64,000 nucleotides of DNA from Taklimakanibacter albus (GCF_016595235.1 NZ_JAENHL010000004.1:338343-402342), one strand, 5' to 3'; positions 45,291 through 54,717 are shown, numbered from the stretch's first letter. A program made the numbers and translations. The notes: generated from the letters alone by a model not told the origin.

Positions 45291-46256
45291 TCAGAGGGTG
45301 ACGGGCACGAACGCATAAGCCGCGCCGTCCTTGGTGAAAGTGCCGGCGCCCGGGAACGGGAAATGCGCGCCCGCCACCAGCATCTTGTCGGCGATGACGC
45401 GATCGATCAGCCGCCGGCGTGTCGCGACCGCCAGCGGCCCGTCCTGGTCATAGGCGCCCTGCCAGTCCGGATGCGGCGCCAACAGCGCCGGCACATAGGC
45501 CGTGTCGTTCGACACCATGAGCTGCTGATCGCCCGAGCTCACCAGGAAGGCCGAGTGTCCGGGTGTGTGCCCTGGCGCCTTGACGAGATGGATGCCGGGC
45601 GCGACTTCCTTTTCCCCGCTGACCAAAGTGAAATTCGACCAGCGCGGAAACACCTTGTTGATGCGCTGGCCCAGCGCCTTGCGCGCTTCCGGCAATTTGT
45701 CGACGCGGCCGGGCTCGGTCCACCACGCATATTCGGCGCTGCTCACGACGAGCTCGGCATTGGGATAGACCGGCTCGTCGGTCACCCTCTCCATCAGGCC
45801 GTAAATATGATCAGGATGGAAATGCGAGATGAGGATCGTGCCGATTTTGGTCGGATCGATGCCGGCCGCCTCCATATTGGTATGCAGATGACCGGCGGTC
45901 GGCTGCCACTGCGCGCCCGACCCCGCATCGACCATGATATGCCGGTCGCCGATCGTCAGCACGATGACGGTCAACGGAATGGGCACGTAATTGGTGACGA
46001 GCCCGGCTTTGGCGAGCGCCGCCTTGGTCTCCTCGATCGAGGCGTTTTTGATGAAGGCCGGGTCATGTGGCTTCCTCCAGATGCCGTCATAAAGCGCCGT
46101 CACCGTGATCTGCCCGACCTTGTAGCTGTGGAAGCCGGTGGCGGGCTCGTCGGCCGTGCCGGCAAAGGCTGCGGGCACGTGAAGCCGGGCGGTAAGCCCC
46201 AGCGCGGCGGCGAAGGCGGTGCTTTGAACGAAGACGCGGCGGGACAGGTTATACAT
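45291..46256 (-). CDS. Tat-exported MBL-fold metallo-hydrolase
   Basis: A 321-residue protein with a twin-arginine signal, SRRVFVQSTAFAAALG, followed by AFAG near the cleavage. The metallo-beta-lactamase motif is SHFHPDHIYG, the second His in APGHTPGHSAF, the bridging Asp in VSNDTAY and the last His in GAHFPFPG. The metal is bound before export. The ATG at 46256 is chosen because CCGGAGGTTCCC precedes it and it begins the Tat signal. The frame stays open 168 bases upstream over the promoter region. It heads an operon with TPR and DoxX genes and is opposed by the sigma-factor operon. Confidence 0.88.
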   Translation of the reverse strand: MYNLSRRVFVQSTAFAAALGLTARLHVPAAFAGTADEPATGFHSYKVGQITVTALYDGIWRKPHDPAFIKNASIEETKAALAKAGLVTNYVPIPLTVIVLTIGDRHIMVDAGSGAQWQPTAGHLHTNMEAAGIDPTKIGTILISHFHPDHIYGLMERVTDEPVYPNAELVVSSAEYAWWTEPGRVDKLPEARKALGQRINKVFPRWSNFTLVSGEKEVAPGIHLVKAPGHTPGHSAFLVSSGDQQLMVSNDTAYVPALLAPHPDWQGAYDQDGPLAVATRRRLIDRVIADKMLVAGAHFPFPGAGTFTKDGAAYAFVPVTL

Positions 46257-46294
46257 GGGAACCTCCGGATAGGGATGCGTGGTGCTGCCCTTCC

Positions 46295-46322
46295 GAGACT
46301 CCGCCGCCGGCTCACCTATTCC
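46295..46322 (-). promoter_or_regulatory. Predicted ECF promoter for the MBL-TPR-DoxX operon
   Basis: On the minus strand: GGAATA (46322-46317), 11 bases, GGCGGAGTCTC (46305-46295). A -35/-10 layout of the ECF type: 16 bases between GGAATA and AGTCTC. The predicted transcript would start about 30 bases before the MBL ATG. It matches the second promoter on the other strand exactly in both elements and spacing. Confidence 0.65.
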
Positions 46323-46367
46323 TACGATCGCTCTTCGGCCGTTCACGAATATTTTTCTCCGCCGCGG

Positions 46368-46395
46368 GGAATAGACCGGACCTTGGCGGAGTCTC
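46368..46395 (+). promoter_or_regulatory. Predicted ECF promoter for the sigma/anti-sigma operon
   Basis: GGAATA (46368-46373), 11 bases, GGCGGAGTCTC (46385-46395). The sigma ATG at 46405 is only 9 bases past the -10 element, so the transcript would be nearly leaderless. Confidence 0.65.
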
Positions 46396-46404
46396 ATAGA
46401 GGTC

Positions 46405-46986
46405 ATGAGCATGGATCCCGGCACCGCCGCCTTGCGCGATTTCGAGCGTCAGGCGCTGGCCCATATGGATGCCGCCTACAATCTCGCCTTCTGGCTGGTG
46501 CGCGAGCGCGCCGATGCCGAGGACGTGGTGCAGGACGCCTATCTGCGCGCCTTCCGGGCTTTCGCCACGGTGACCGGCGACGACATCAAGCCCTGGCTTC
46601 TCACCATCGTGCGCAACGTCGCCTATCGCTGGCTTTCGGTCCGTAAGCGCCGGACCAATGTCATCCCGCTCGACAGTGTGCTGCCCAATGCCGACCGCGA
46701 CGAAGCGGGGCCGGTCTTCGAGATCGCCAGCGACGCGCCTTCGGCGGAGGACATGCTGCTCGGCCGCGCCGACCAGGCCTTGGTGCATCGCGCCCTCGAC
46801 CGGCTGCCGCCCGCCTTTCGCGAGACCATCATCCTGCGCGAGATGGAGGAGCTGAGCTATCGCGACATCGCCCGCATCACCGAGGCCCCGATCGGCACCG
46901 TCATGTCGCGCCTCGCCCGCGCCCGCGACCAGTTGAAGGAAGAGCTCACCGAGCTCATCGCCAAGGAGACCCGCAATGCGCTGTGA
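46405..46986 (+). CDS. ECF-type RNA polymerase sigma factor
   Basis: A 193-residue sigma-70 family extracytoplasmic-function factor. Region 2 is AYNLAFWLVRERADAEDVVQDAYLRAF with VQDAYLR as the core. Region 4 holds the HTH LSYRDIARITEAPIGTVMSRLARARDQL. The ATG choice is 46405; an ATG at 46411 would leave a 15-base leader. Its stop is within the start of the anti-sigma gene (overlap 11 bases). The matching promoter motifs on both sides of the intergenic region suggest it activates itself and the divergent MBL operon. Confidence 0.92.
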   Translation: MSMDPGTAALRDFERQALAHMDAAYNLAFWLVRERADAEDVVQDAYLRAFRAFATVTGDDIKPWLLTIVRNVAYRWLSVRKRRTNVIPLDSVLPNADRDEAGPVFEIASDAPSAEDMLLGRADQALVHRALDRLPPAFRETIILREMEELSYRDIARITEAPIGTVMSRLARARDQLKEELTELIAKETRNAL

Positions 46987-47773
46987 CCATGACCGCGCGC
47001 GCATCGCCTTGCTGCTCGACGGCGAGCTTCCGGCGCCCGAGCGTGATGCCGTGACCCGCCAGGCCTCGGACTGCGCCGATTGCCGGCGTTATCAAAGCGA
47101 GCTCCTTGCTTTGCGCGGCCAGTTGCGCCGAGCCCGGGCGACGCCGTCCCCGGCCCTCGCCGACCGCCTGCGCCTCAGGCTCGATTACGAAGCGGCGGAG
47201 ATGGCCGCGGGCCCCGCGCGCCCTGTGACACCTGGGCGACGCGCGGCCCAGCTCCTGGACCGCCTGGAGCCCTATTGGCGGGCCTATGGACGCCAGGCCG
47301 CGGCTGTCCTCGCCGCCTGCCTCCTCTCCGTCGCCGCGACCCTCTGGTGGGTCGGGCAGAATGCCGGCCCGGGGCCGGACCAGGCACATGACGTTCTGGC
47401 CGCTCATGTCCGCTCGCTCCTGCAGGACAACAGCGTCCAGGTGGCATCGCTCGACACCCACACGGTCAAGCCGTGGTTCGCCGGCCGGCTCGACTACACG
47501 CCGGTGGTCAAGGATCTCGCCGCCGACGGCTTCAAGCTCGAAGGCGGCCGGCTCGATTATGTCGACGGCCGCCGCGTCGCCGCCTTGGTCTATCTGCGCC
47601 GCCTGCACCGCATCAGCCTGTTCATCTGGCCCGCGGAAGGCCCCGAGACGGCGCCTCAGCGGGCCAAGATCGACGGCTACAATCTCATCTCCTGGCGCAA
47701 AGCCGGCATGCGCTTCTGGGCGATTTCCGATCTCGATGAGACAGAGCTGGGACAATTGCCCGAGCTTCTGTAA
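46976..47773 (+). CDS. Anti-sigma factor, membrane-anchored
   Basis: A 265-residue protein. The N-terminal zinc-finger-like region has MRCDHDRARIALLLDGEL and DCADCRRYQ: the CxxC is present, but the usual histidine three residues before the first of these cysteines is Gln (RQASDCADC), so zinc binding may differ. A membrane helix follows at about 103-123 (AAAVLAACLLSVAATLWWVG), then a periplasmic domain. It overlaps the sigma gene, the classic order. The periplasmic part may sense the signal. Function by position and layout. Confidence 0.83.
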   Translation: MRCDHDRARIALLLDGELPAPERDAVTRQASDCADCRRYQSELLALRGQLRRARATPSPALADRLRLRLDYEAAEMAAGPARPVTPGRRAAQLLDRLEPYWRAYGRQAAAVLAACLLSVAATLWWVGQNAGPGPDQAHDVLAAHVRSLLQDNSVQVASLDTHTVKPWFAGRLDYTPVVKDLAADGFKLEGGRLDYVDGRRVAALVYLRRLHRISLFIWPAEGPETAPQRAKIDGYNLISWRKAGMRFWAISDLDETELGQLPELL

Positions 47774-47775
47774 CA

Positions 47776-48378
47776 ATGTGGCTTCGCAGGGAAAGGGCGC
47801 GCATGGCTGCCAAAACGCGAATCGGGTATTTCGTGGACACGTCCGATGGTTCGTTGGCCGTCTGGGCATATAAGTGGCTGATCTGGGGAATTGGAACTGC
47901 GCAGATAGCCTTGGTCGGCTTGTTCGTGCTGCTTCCCAGATCGTGGTTTGAACAGGACTTCCTGCGCGAGATATCTGAGGCAGCAACGGCGTGGTGGCCA
48001 AAACTTGCGTCCGACCAAGCGGCGCTCTCCAGCTTGAACCCGTCCTTCGCCGGCAAGTTTGTCGTATTCAGCCTTGTCGCTGCCCTGCTCTGGTTGATTT
48101 CCACCGCGATCCTGCTGCCAATACTTGTTGCGGCGCTGGCACGATCCGGCCAATCTCCTGATCGCACATTTCAGAATTCGCCCAAACCATTGCTGGCGCT
48201 GGTCTTCTGTCTCCTATTCCTACTTTTCGTCCTTGTCTGGCCAACCCCCTTTCAGAGATTTACGTCATCCGAGCCCGTCCTATTATATTCGGGACTGTTT
48301 TGGATTGCGCTCCAGGTTTTCCTGGTGAACGCGGTTTCAATGTCGAGCAAGTTTGTCTTTGGCCGACGTGCCGGCTAA
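47776..48378 (+). CDS. Hypothetical membrane protein
   Basis: 200 residues with about four membrane helices (WLIWGIGTAQIALVGLFVLLP; FVVFSLVAALLWLISTAILLPILVAAL; LALVFCLLFLLFVLVW; LLYSGLFWIALQVFLVNAVS). It starts 2 bases after the anti-sigma stop at 47776, or at ATG 47803 if the first 9 residues are not used. No family recognised. Base composition is visibly lower in G+C than its neighbours. Its end overlaps the opposite gene by 4 bases. It could be a co-operonic but horizontally acquired addition. Confidence 0.62.
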   Translation: MWLRRERARMAAKTRIGYFVDTSDGSLAVWAYKWLIWGIGTAQIALVGLFVLLPRSWFEQDFLREISEAATAWWPKLASDQAALSSLNPSFAGKFVVFSLVAALLWLISTAILLPILVAALARSGQSPDRTFQNSPKPLLALVFCLLFLLFVLVWPTPFQRFTSSEPVLLYSGLFWIALQVFLVNAVSMSSKFVFGRRAG

Positions 48379-48749
48379 TCAGAAATCCGCGAGAGATAAG
48401 GCTTATAGTGCTCGAAGAGCCCCTTCTGAATGTCGGGAATGAGAAAGCCATATTGCGCCGGCAACAGCCGCGCGAGAGTCAAGGTACTCGCATCCGGCTG
48501 CTTTCGGCCGCCGGACAAGGCAACGGGCGTTGGACCTATGCCAGGCAAAGTGACCAAGCCTCGCCATTTGCCACCCGCGTGCGTGAACGTACCCAGCTCC
48601 GAATCCGTATAGGGGTCTGATTTGAAAAGACCAAACATGGTGCGTGACCCATCCAGGTAAAGCCCACATGTTGCTCGCCAGCCACTATATTCCGATTGAT
48701 GCATCATGTAAAATTCTCTAGAAGCCCCGCATGATCGATCATGTGACAT
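48375..48749 (-). CDS. Hypothetical protein, start uncertain
   Basis: 124 residues as an open frame, but the part from MFGLFKSDPYTDSELGTFTH (about 48638) looks most protein-like and gives 87 residues. The C terminus LFEHYKPYLSRISD is charged; no motif is recognised. It could be a truncated relic: its stop lies in the overlap with the membrane-protein gene and its base composition is low in G+C. The first 37 residues of the longer version overlap the 5' end of the VOC gene on the other strand and may not be real. Confidence 0.45.
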   Translation of the reverse strand: MSHDRSCGASREFYMMHQSEYSGWRATCGLYLDGSRTMFGLFKSDPYTDSELGTFTHAGGKWRGLVTLPGIGPTPVALSGGRKQPDASTLTLARLLPAQYGFLIPDIQKGLFEHYKPYLSRISD

Positions 48750-49114
48750 TCGCCGTCAGCGACGTAACGAAAAGCAAGCGGTTTTACGAACAGGCCTTCG
48801 CGCCGCTCGGCTACCGCATCGCCTTCGGCGACGAAGGCCGCTTCTGGGCCTTCGATATCGGCGACGGGCTGTTCGAGATCATGCAGGTGGAGGACAAGGG
48901 TCCCCTCACCCGCGTCCATGTCGCCTTCCGGGTGAAGAGCAAGGAACTGGTCCGGGAATTCTACGAAGCCGCTTTGGCCGCCGGCGCCCAGGACAATGGC
49001 GCGCCCGGCCCCAGGCCCCAATATACGCCCGATTATTACGCCTGCTTCGTTCTCGATCCCGATGGCTACAACATCGAGGCGATGATCGACCAGGCGGACG
49101 CCGGCCAGCCCTGA
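48731..49114 (+). CDS. VOC family protein
   Basis: A 127-residue single-module glyoxalase/dioxygenase-fold protein: MIDHVTFAVSDVTKSKRFYEQ at the start, VHVAFRVKSKELVREFYEAAL in the middle and CFVLDPDGYNIEAMID at the end. The metal ligands His and Glu are at the usual positions. Small members of this type isomerise or detoxify small molecules; the substrate is unknown. It ends 120 bases before the tRNA gene. Confidence 0.85.
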   Translation: MIDHVTFAVSDVTKSKRFYEQAFAPLGYRIAFGDEGRFWAFDIGDGLFEIMQVEDKGPLTRVHVAFRVKSKELVREFYEAALAAGAQDNGAPGPRPQYTPDYYACFVLDPDGYNIEAMIDQADAGQP

Positions 49115-49234
49115 TTAAAAACCTAAACTCATCTACAGCTTAGGCCAGTATTTGGCTGGACACCCGGGAATCGCTTTGCTAGACAGCAGCCCGCGAGACG
49201 GTCTTCTGGCCCCTCCGGTACTTCCTTGATGGTC

Positions 49235-49310
<76 letters not shown>

Positions 49311-49442
49311 AGGAAATCAGAGAGTTAAGGGACTTTCCCCTTTTAATCCCAAATAATAGGCGTGCCGCGAGCGGTGATGCCATCCTAAAGCTTTGGAAGC
49401 CACCCTATATTAGGGGGTGAACAGGCTTTGGACGGTCGCCCC

Positions 49443-49706
49443 ATGAGCGTACTTCTGCTTCTGGTCGCCATAGTTTTCGTCACCCTTTATGCTCTCGGCC
49501 AAGGCTTGATGCCGGTGCCCTTGCAGAGCTTTCTGACTCCGCTCCTCCTATTATCGATTCTCTACGTTCTAAGCTTCGCAGCCCTGGCCCTGATCGAGCC
49601 TAGGGGGCCGGCCATGAACGGCCTCGCCGTCCTGTTCCTGGCCGTCATCGCCCTTTATGGCGGCCGCCGCCTGTGGAGCCGTATCGGCGAAAAGCGCAAC
49701 TCCTGA
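49443..49706 (+). CDS. Small hypothetical membrane protein
   Basis: An 87-residue protein with three hydrophobic stretches (MSVLLLLVAIVFVTLYALGQ; LTPLLLLSILYVLSFAALALI; GLAVLFLAVIALYGGRRLW). ATG at 49443 is taken; an in-frame TTG at 49428 is weaker. No family recognised. It ends 13 bases before a Pho-box-like promoter for the phytase-like gene. Its position alone suggests nothing about its job. Confidence 0.6.
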   Translation: MSVLLLLVAIVFVTLYALGQGLMPVPLQSFLTPLLLLSILYVLSFAALALIEPRGPAMNGLAVLFLAVIALYGGRRLWSRIGEKRNS

Positions 49707-49719
49707 CAACTGTCCCCAA

Positions 49720-49753
49720 CCGTCATCTGATCGTCATCCGCCCCGCCTTTAAG
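49720..49753 (+). promoter_or_regulatory. Pho box and -10 of the phytase-like gene
   Basis: CCGTCAT-CTGA-TCGTCAT at 49720-49737 gives two GTCAT cores 11 bases apart. Ten bases later comes TTTAAG (49748-49753). That is the spacing of known PhoB promoters (box, about 10 bases, -10). The start codon is at 49799. A gene for a phytase-like protein is a sensible PhoB target. Confidence 0.6.
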
Positions 49754-49798
49754 TTTCCCTCGAACGATTCCACCGGCACATCACGCGAGGGGACCACC

Positions 49799-52012
49799 AT
49801 GCTTCGACCGATCATCAAAACCACACTAGCAGCGGCCTTGCTGACCGGCACGGCGCTTACTTCCAATGCCGCCGAGGTCTTCAACCGCATCGCCACTTTC
49901 CATGTCGTCGACAATCTGCCCGCCGGTGCCGATCCGGCGAAATCCACCGTCGCCGAGATCATCACCGCGACGCCCGACGGCAAGACGCTCGTTTATACCG
50001 ACAGCCCCGGCGAGCGCATCGGCCTCATCGACATCACCGATCCCAAGGCGCCGAAGCCCGCCGGCACGGTGGCGCTCGGCGGCGAGCCGACGTCGAATGT
50101 CGCCCTCGGCAACTATGCGCTGGTCGGTGTCGTCACTTCCAAATCCAAGGCCGAACCCTCGGGCCATCTCGCCATCGTCGATCTCGCCAAGAAGGAAGTC
50201 GCGGCGACCTGCGACGTCGGCGGCCAGCCCGACTCGCTCGCCAAGAGCGCCGACGGCAAGTTCCTCGCCATCGCCATCGAGAATGAGCGCGACGAGGAAG
50301 TGAATGACGGCAAGATCCCCCAGCTTCCCGGCGGTACGCTCGTGAGCTTCGCCGTCAAGGAAGACGGTTCGGTCGACTGCGCCACCAAGAAGGTCATCGA
50401 CGTCTCCGGCCTCGCCAAGATCGCGCCGGAAGACCCCGAGCCGGAATTCGTCGACATCAACAGCAAGAACGAAGTGGTGCTGAGCCTTCAGGAGAACAAC
50501 CACCTCGTCATCGCCGATCTCGCCACCGGCAAAGTCATCGCCAATTTCAGCGCCGGCACTGTCGATCTGAAGAACATCGACACCGAGAAGGACGGCATCA
50601 TCTCGCTATCGGCCAAGAAGGACGCCGTGCCGCGCGAGCCCGATGCGGTGCATTGGATCGACGATGAACGTTTCGTCACCGCCAATGAAGGCGATCTCGA
50701 CGGCGGCAGCCGCGGCTTCACCATCTTCAAGAAGGACGGCGCCGTCGATTTCGAAAGCGGCGCCTCCTTCGAATATCAGCTGGTGCGCCTCGGCCACTAT
50801 CCGGAGAAGCGCAACAAGAAGGGCGTCGAGCCGGAAGGTGCGGAGGTCGCGACCTTCGGCAATGACCGCCTGATCTTCATCGGCTCCGAGCGCGGCTCGA
50901 TCGTCGGTGTCTACAAGGATGAAGGTGCCGGCAAGGCGCCGACCTGGCTGCAGGCGCTGCCGGGCGGCATCGGTCCCGAAGGCCTGCTCGCCGTGCCTGA
51001 CCGCAAGCTTTTCGTCACCGCGTCCGAAACGGATCTGCGCGAGGACGGGCTGATCGGCTCGATCGTCACCATCTATGAGCGGGGCGAAGGCGACGCCAAC
51101 TACCCGACCCTCGTCTCCGCTGATGACTCCGATGGCCTGCCGCTGCCATGGGCGGCGATCTCAGGGACCAATGCCGACGCCAAGGAACCGGGCAAGCTTT
51201 ATGCCGTCACCGACAGCGCCTTCAAGCAGGGCCGCATCCTCACCATTGATGCGACGCAGAAGCCGGCGCTGATCACTCGTGCCCTCACCGTCACCAAAGG
51301 CGGCGAGCCGGCCAAGCTGCTCGACCTCGAAGGCATCGCTTTGTCATCCGACGGCGGTTTCTGGCTCGCTTCCGAGGGCAATCCGGAGCGTGAGAAGGAC
51401 AAGACCCAGTCGATGCTGGTCAAGACCGACGCCAAGGGCGCCATCCTGGAAGAGATCGCCATCCCTGAGGCGCTGGCCCAGCAGGCGACCCGTTTCGGCT
51501 TCGAAGGGGTGACCGTCACCGGCTCCGGCGCCGACGAGACGATCTGGCTCGCGGTGCAGCGCGAATGGAAGGACGACCCCAAGGGTTTGACCAAGCTCCT
51601 CGCTTACAAGCCGGCGGACAAGAGCTGGGGCGCCGTCCACTATCCGCTCGACAAGGCGGAAAAGGGCTGGGTCGGCCTCTCCGAGATCACCGCCGTGCCG
51701 GGCGGCCTGGTGCTCATCGAGCGCGACAACCAGGTCGGCAAGGATGCCAAGATCAAGAAGCTCACCTTCGTGTCGCTCGACGGCGTCACCCCTGCCCCGC
51801 TCGGCGGCGCGCTGCCGGTCGTCGCCAAGAAGGACCTGCGCGACCTCCTGCCCGATCTCGCGGCGCCCAAAGGCTATGTCCTCGACAAGGTGGAGAGCTT
51901 CGCCGTCGACGCGGCGGGCGATGCTTATTTCATCACCGACAATGACGGCGTCGACGACCATTCCGGCGAGACGCAGTTCATCGGCCTCGGCAAACTGAAC
52001 CTGCCGATGTAA
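49799..52012 (+). CDS. Secreted esterase-like/phytase-like protein (two propeller-type domains)
   Basis: A 737-residue protein with a signal peptide (TTLAAALLTGTALTSNAAE). The N-terminal half is a beta-propeller-like region (GERIGLIDITDPKAPKPAG; DIEDFSL-type repeats). The second part from about residue 370 (FGNDRLIFIGSERGSIVGVY) and the C-terminal LIERDNQVGKDAKIKKLTF are typical of esterase-like activity of phytase family proteins. Such proteins can release phosphate from phytate or other organic phosphate esters. ATG at 49799 follows GCGAGGGGACCACC. The Pho box upstream fits a phosphate-scavenging role. Periplasmic or secreted. Which of the two domains is catalytic is not visible. Confidence 0.8.
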   Translation: MLRPIIKTTLAAALLTGTALTSNAAEVFNRIATFHVVDNLPAGADPAKSTVAEIITATPDGKTLVYTDSPGERIGLIDITDPKAPKPAGTVALGGEPTSNVALGNYALVGVVTSKSKAEPSGHLAIVDLAKKEVAATCDVGGQPDSLAKSADGKFLAIAIENERDEEVNDGKIPQLPGGTLVSFAVKEDGSVDCATKKVIDVSGLAKIAPEDPEPEFVDINSKNEVVLSLQENNHLVIADLATGKVIANFSAGTVDLKNIDTEKDGIISLSAKKDAVPREPDAVHWIDDERFVTANEGDLDGGSRGFTIFKKDGAVDFESGASFEYQLVRLGHYPEKRNKKGVEPEGAEVATFGNDRLIFIGSERGSIVGVYKDEGAGKAPTWLQALPGGIGPEGLLAVPDRKLFVTASETDLREDGLIGSIVTIYERGEGDANYPTLVSADDSDGLPLPWAAISGTNADAKEPGKLYAVTDSAFKQGRILTIDATQKPALITRALTVTKGGEPAKLLDLEGIALSSDGGFWLASEGNPEREKDKTQSMLVKTDAKGAILEEIAIPEALAQQATRFGFEGVTVTGSGADETIWLAVQREWKDDPKGLTKLLAYKPADKSWGAVHYPLDKAEKGWVGLSEITAVPGGLVLIERDNQVGKDAKIKKLTFVSLDGVTPAPLGGALPVVAKKDLRDLLPDLAAPKGYVLDKVESFAVDAAGDAYFITDNDGVDDHSGETQFIGLGKLNLPM

Positions 52013-52032
52013 CGGGCGGCACATTCACAACT

Positions 52033-52122
52033 CGTCATGGCCGGGCTCGACCCGGCCATCCAGTTTCTCCGCAGCCACGTACTTCGCAATTCGTCATGGC
52101 CGGGCTTGACCCGGCCATCCAG
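52033..52122. repeat. Two palindromic repeats (R2) upstream of the GIY-YIG gene
   Basis: Two near-identical copies, at 52033-52063 and 52092-52122: CGTCATGGCCGGGCT(C/T)GA followed by CCCGGCCATCCAG. Each is an inverted repeat with arms GGCCGGG/CCCGGCC. Confidence 0.9.
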
Positions 52123-52141
52123 CCGTGCCGAACATAGGCGC

Positions 52142-52426
52142 ATGAGAGAAGGCCACGTCTACATGATGGCCAACAAGCGCAATGGCACGATCTATATCGG
52201 CGTCACGAGCAATCTGTCCGGCCGCGTCTTCGAGCACAAAGAAGGGCGCGGCGGTGTTTTCACGCGCAAATACGGCCTGAAAATGCTCGTCTGGTATGAG
52301 ACATATCCCTCGGTCGCCGATGCCATCCAGCGCGAGACATCGCTGAAGCGGTGGCCACGCAAGTGGAAGCTCGATCTCATCGAAAAGATGAATCCCGAAT
52401 GGGAGGACCTCTATCTGAGCTTCTGA
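52142..52426 (+). CDS. GIY-YIG nuclease family protein (stand-alone, repeat-flanked)
   Basis: A 94-residue protein with the GIY-YIG domain. The motif is degenerate at the first part: HVYMMANKRNGTIYIGVTSN (Y..., then YIG). The conserved arginine and glutamate appear as GRVFEHKEG and AIQRETSLKRWPRKWKLDLIE. It resembles the common small UPF0213/YhbQ-type proteins of unknown role. ATG at 52142. It is flanked on both sides by R2 palindromes (two upstream, six downstream), which suggests mobility or maintenance of the repeats by this nuclease (inference). Confidence 0.83.
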   Translation: MREGHVYMMANKRNGTIYIGVTSNLSGRVFEHKEGRGGVFTRKYGLKMLVWYETYPSVADAIQRETSLKRWPRKWKLDLIEKMNPEWEDLYLSF

Positions 52427-52443
52427 GCACGTATATCCCAGTC

Positions 52444-52789
52444 CGTCATGGCCGCCCCTGAGGCGGCCATCCAGCCCATCCGCCAAACAGTTGCATGACG
52501 GTGAGGCTGGATGGCCGAGTCAAGCCCGCCATGACGGGACGGCGAAAGGCCTCAGTCGTATCCTAATTCGTCATGGCCGCCCTCGAGGCCGCCATCCAGC
52601 CCATCCGTCTAGCAGTTGCGTGGCGGGAGAAGCTGGATGGCCGGGTCAAGCCCGGCCATGACGGGATGGGAAAGGCTGTGTCGCGATCTAGGAAACAAAA
52701 TGGTCGGGCTAAGTCCGGCCATGACGAACTGGGGAAGCCTACACAGCGACCTAGAAACCGAAATGGCCGGGATAAGCCCGGCCATCACG
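52444..52789. repeat. Cluster of six R2 palindromes downstream of the GIY-YIG gene
   Basis: Copies at 52444-52474, 52507-52535, 52569-52599, 52633-52663, 52701-52727 and 52763-52789. The first four form two inverted pairs (+/-, +/-), each pair about 95 bases and separated by 125 bases start to start; these pairs look like a duplicated module with the same spacer (CCATCCG...AGTTGC). The last two are in the minus orientation. Between 52427 and 52814 there is no other gene that I can support. Confidence 0.9.
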
Positions 52790-52814
52790 ATTATCGGAAT
52801 GCGTACGAAAACCC

Positions 52815-54386
<1,572 letters not shown>

Positions 54387-54457
54387 CGGTATTGTCCTGT
54401 CATGGCGCCGGATAATATCCGGCTGGCGGTCTTAAGATCTGGTTTGGAAGCTGACAT

Positions 54458-54500
54458 CCCCTGAAGACCCGCCCGTGAGAGGGCTGCCGATGTTCAGGGG
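54458..54500 (-). promoter_or_regulatory. Stem-loop overlapping the end of the leader ORF upstream of leuA
   Basis: Outer arms CCCCTGAA and TTCAGGGG (54458-54465 and 54493-54500), inner arms GCCC/GGGC (54471-54474, 54481-54484). The leader stop codon (54494-54496) lies in the outer arm. There is no obvious T-run after it, so whether it is a terminator, an anti-terminator or a ribosome-dependent switch is not clear. Confidence 0.55.
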
Positions 54501-54616
54501 CATCTAAGAAGCAGGCCGAGACCGGCCAATCCGGCGCAAAGGCAGCCGGTCGGGGCAAGGGTCTGGGTCGATGCATAAGCCATGTCGGGGCTGTTGATAG
54601 CGCAAGGCCAAGCCAT
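54494..54616 (-). CDS. Leucine-rich leader peptide upstream of leuA (candidate attenuator ORF)
   Basis: A 40-residue ORF, ATG at 54616, preceded by AGGAGG at 54628-54623 with a 6-base spacer, the best Shine-Dalgarno in this part. The C-terminal 15 residues hold six leucines (CLCAGLAGLGLLLRC) encoded by CTT, TTG, CTC, CTG, CTT, CTT. CTT, TTG and the AGA arginine codon are likely to be infrequent in such a G+C-rich genome. The peptide ends in a hairpin and precedes leuA by 107 bases on the same strand. The layout is that of an amino-acid-controlled attenuator. The terminator/antiterminator pair is not proven. Confidence 0.6.
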   Translation of the reverse strand: MAWPCAINSPDMAYASTQTLAPTGCLCAGLAGLGLLLRCP

Positions 54617-54717
54617 CCGCAACCTCCTACATGGCCAGATCTGGGAATAGCCTCCCGCCGCCCGGCGTCGCATTCTTTGGGAGAGTAGGCCCGGATCGGC
54701 CGGGCATGGAGGATCCC

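Noticed and set aside
52033..52789. CRISPR array
   Set aside because: The repeats are palindromic, vary in orientation and spacing, and have no constant-length spacers or cas genes.
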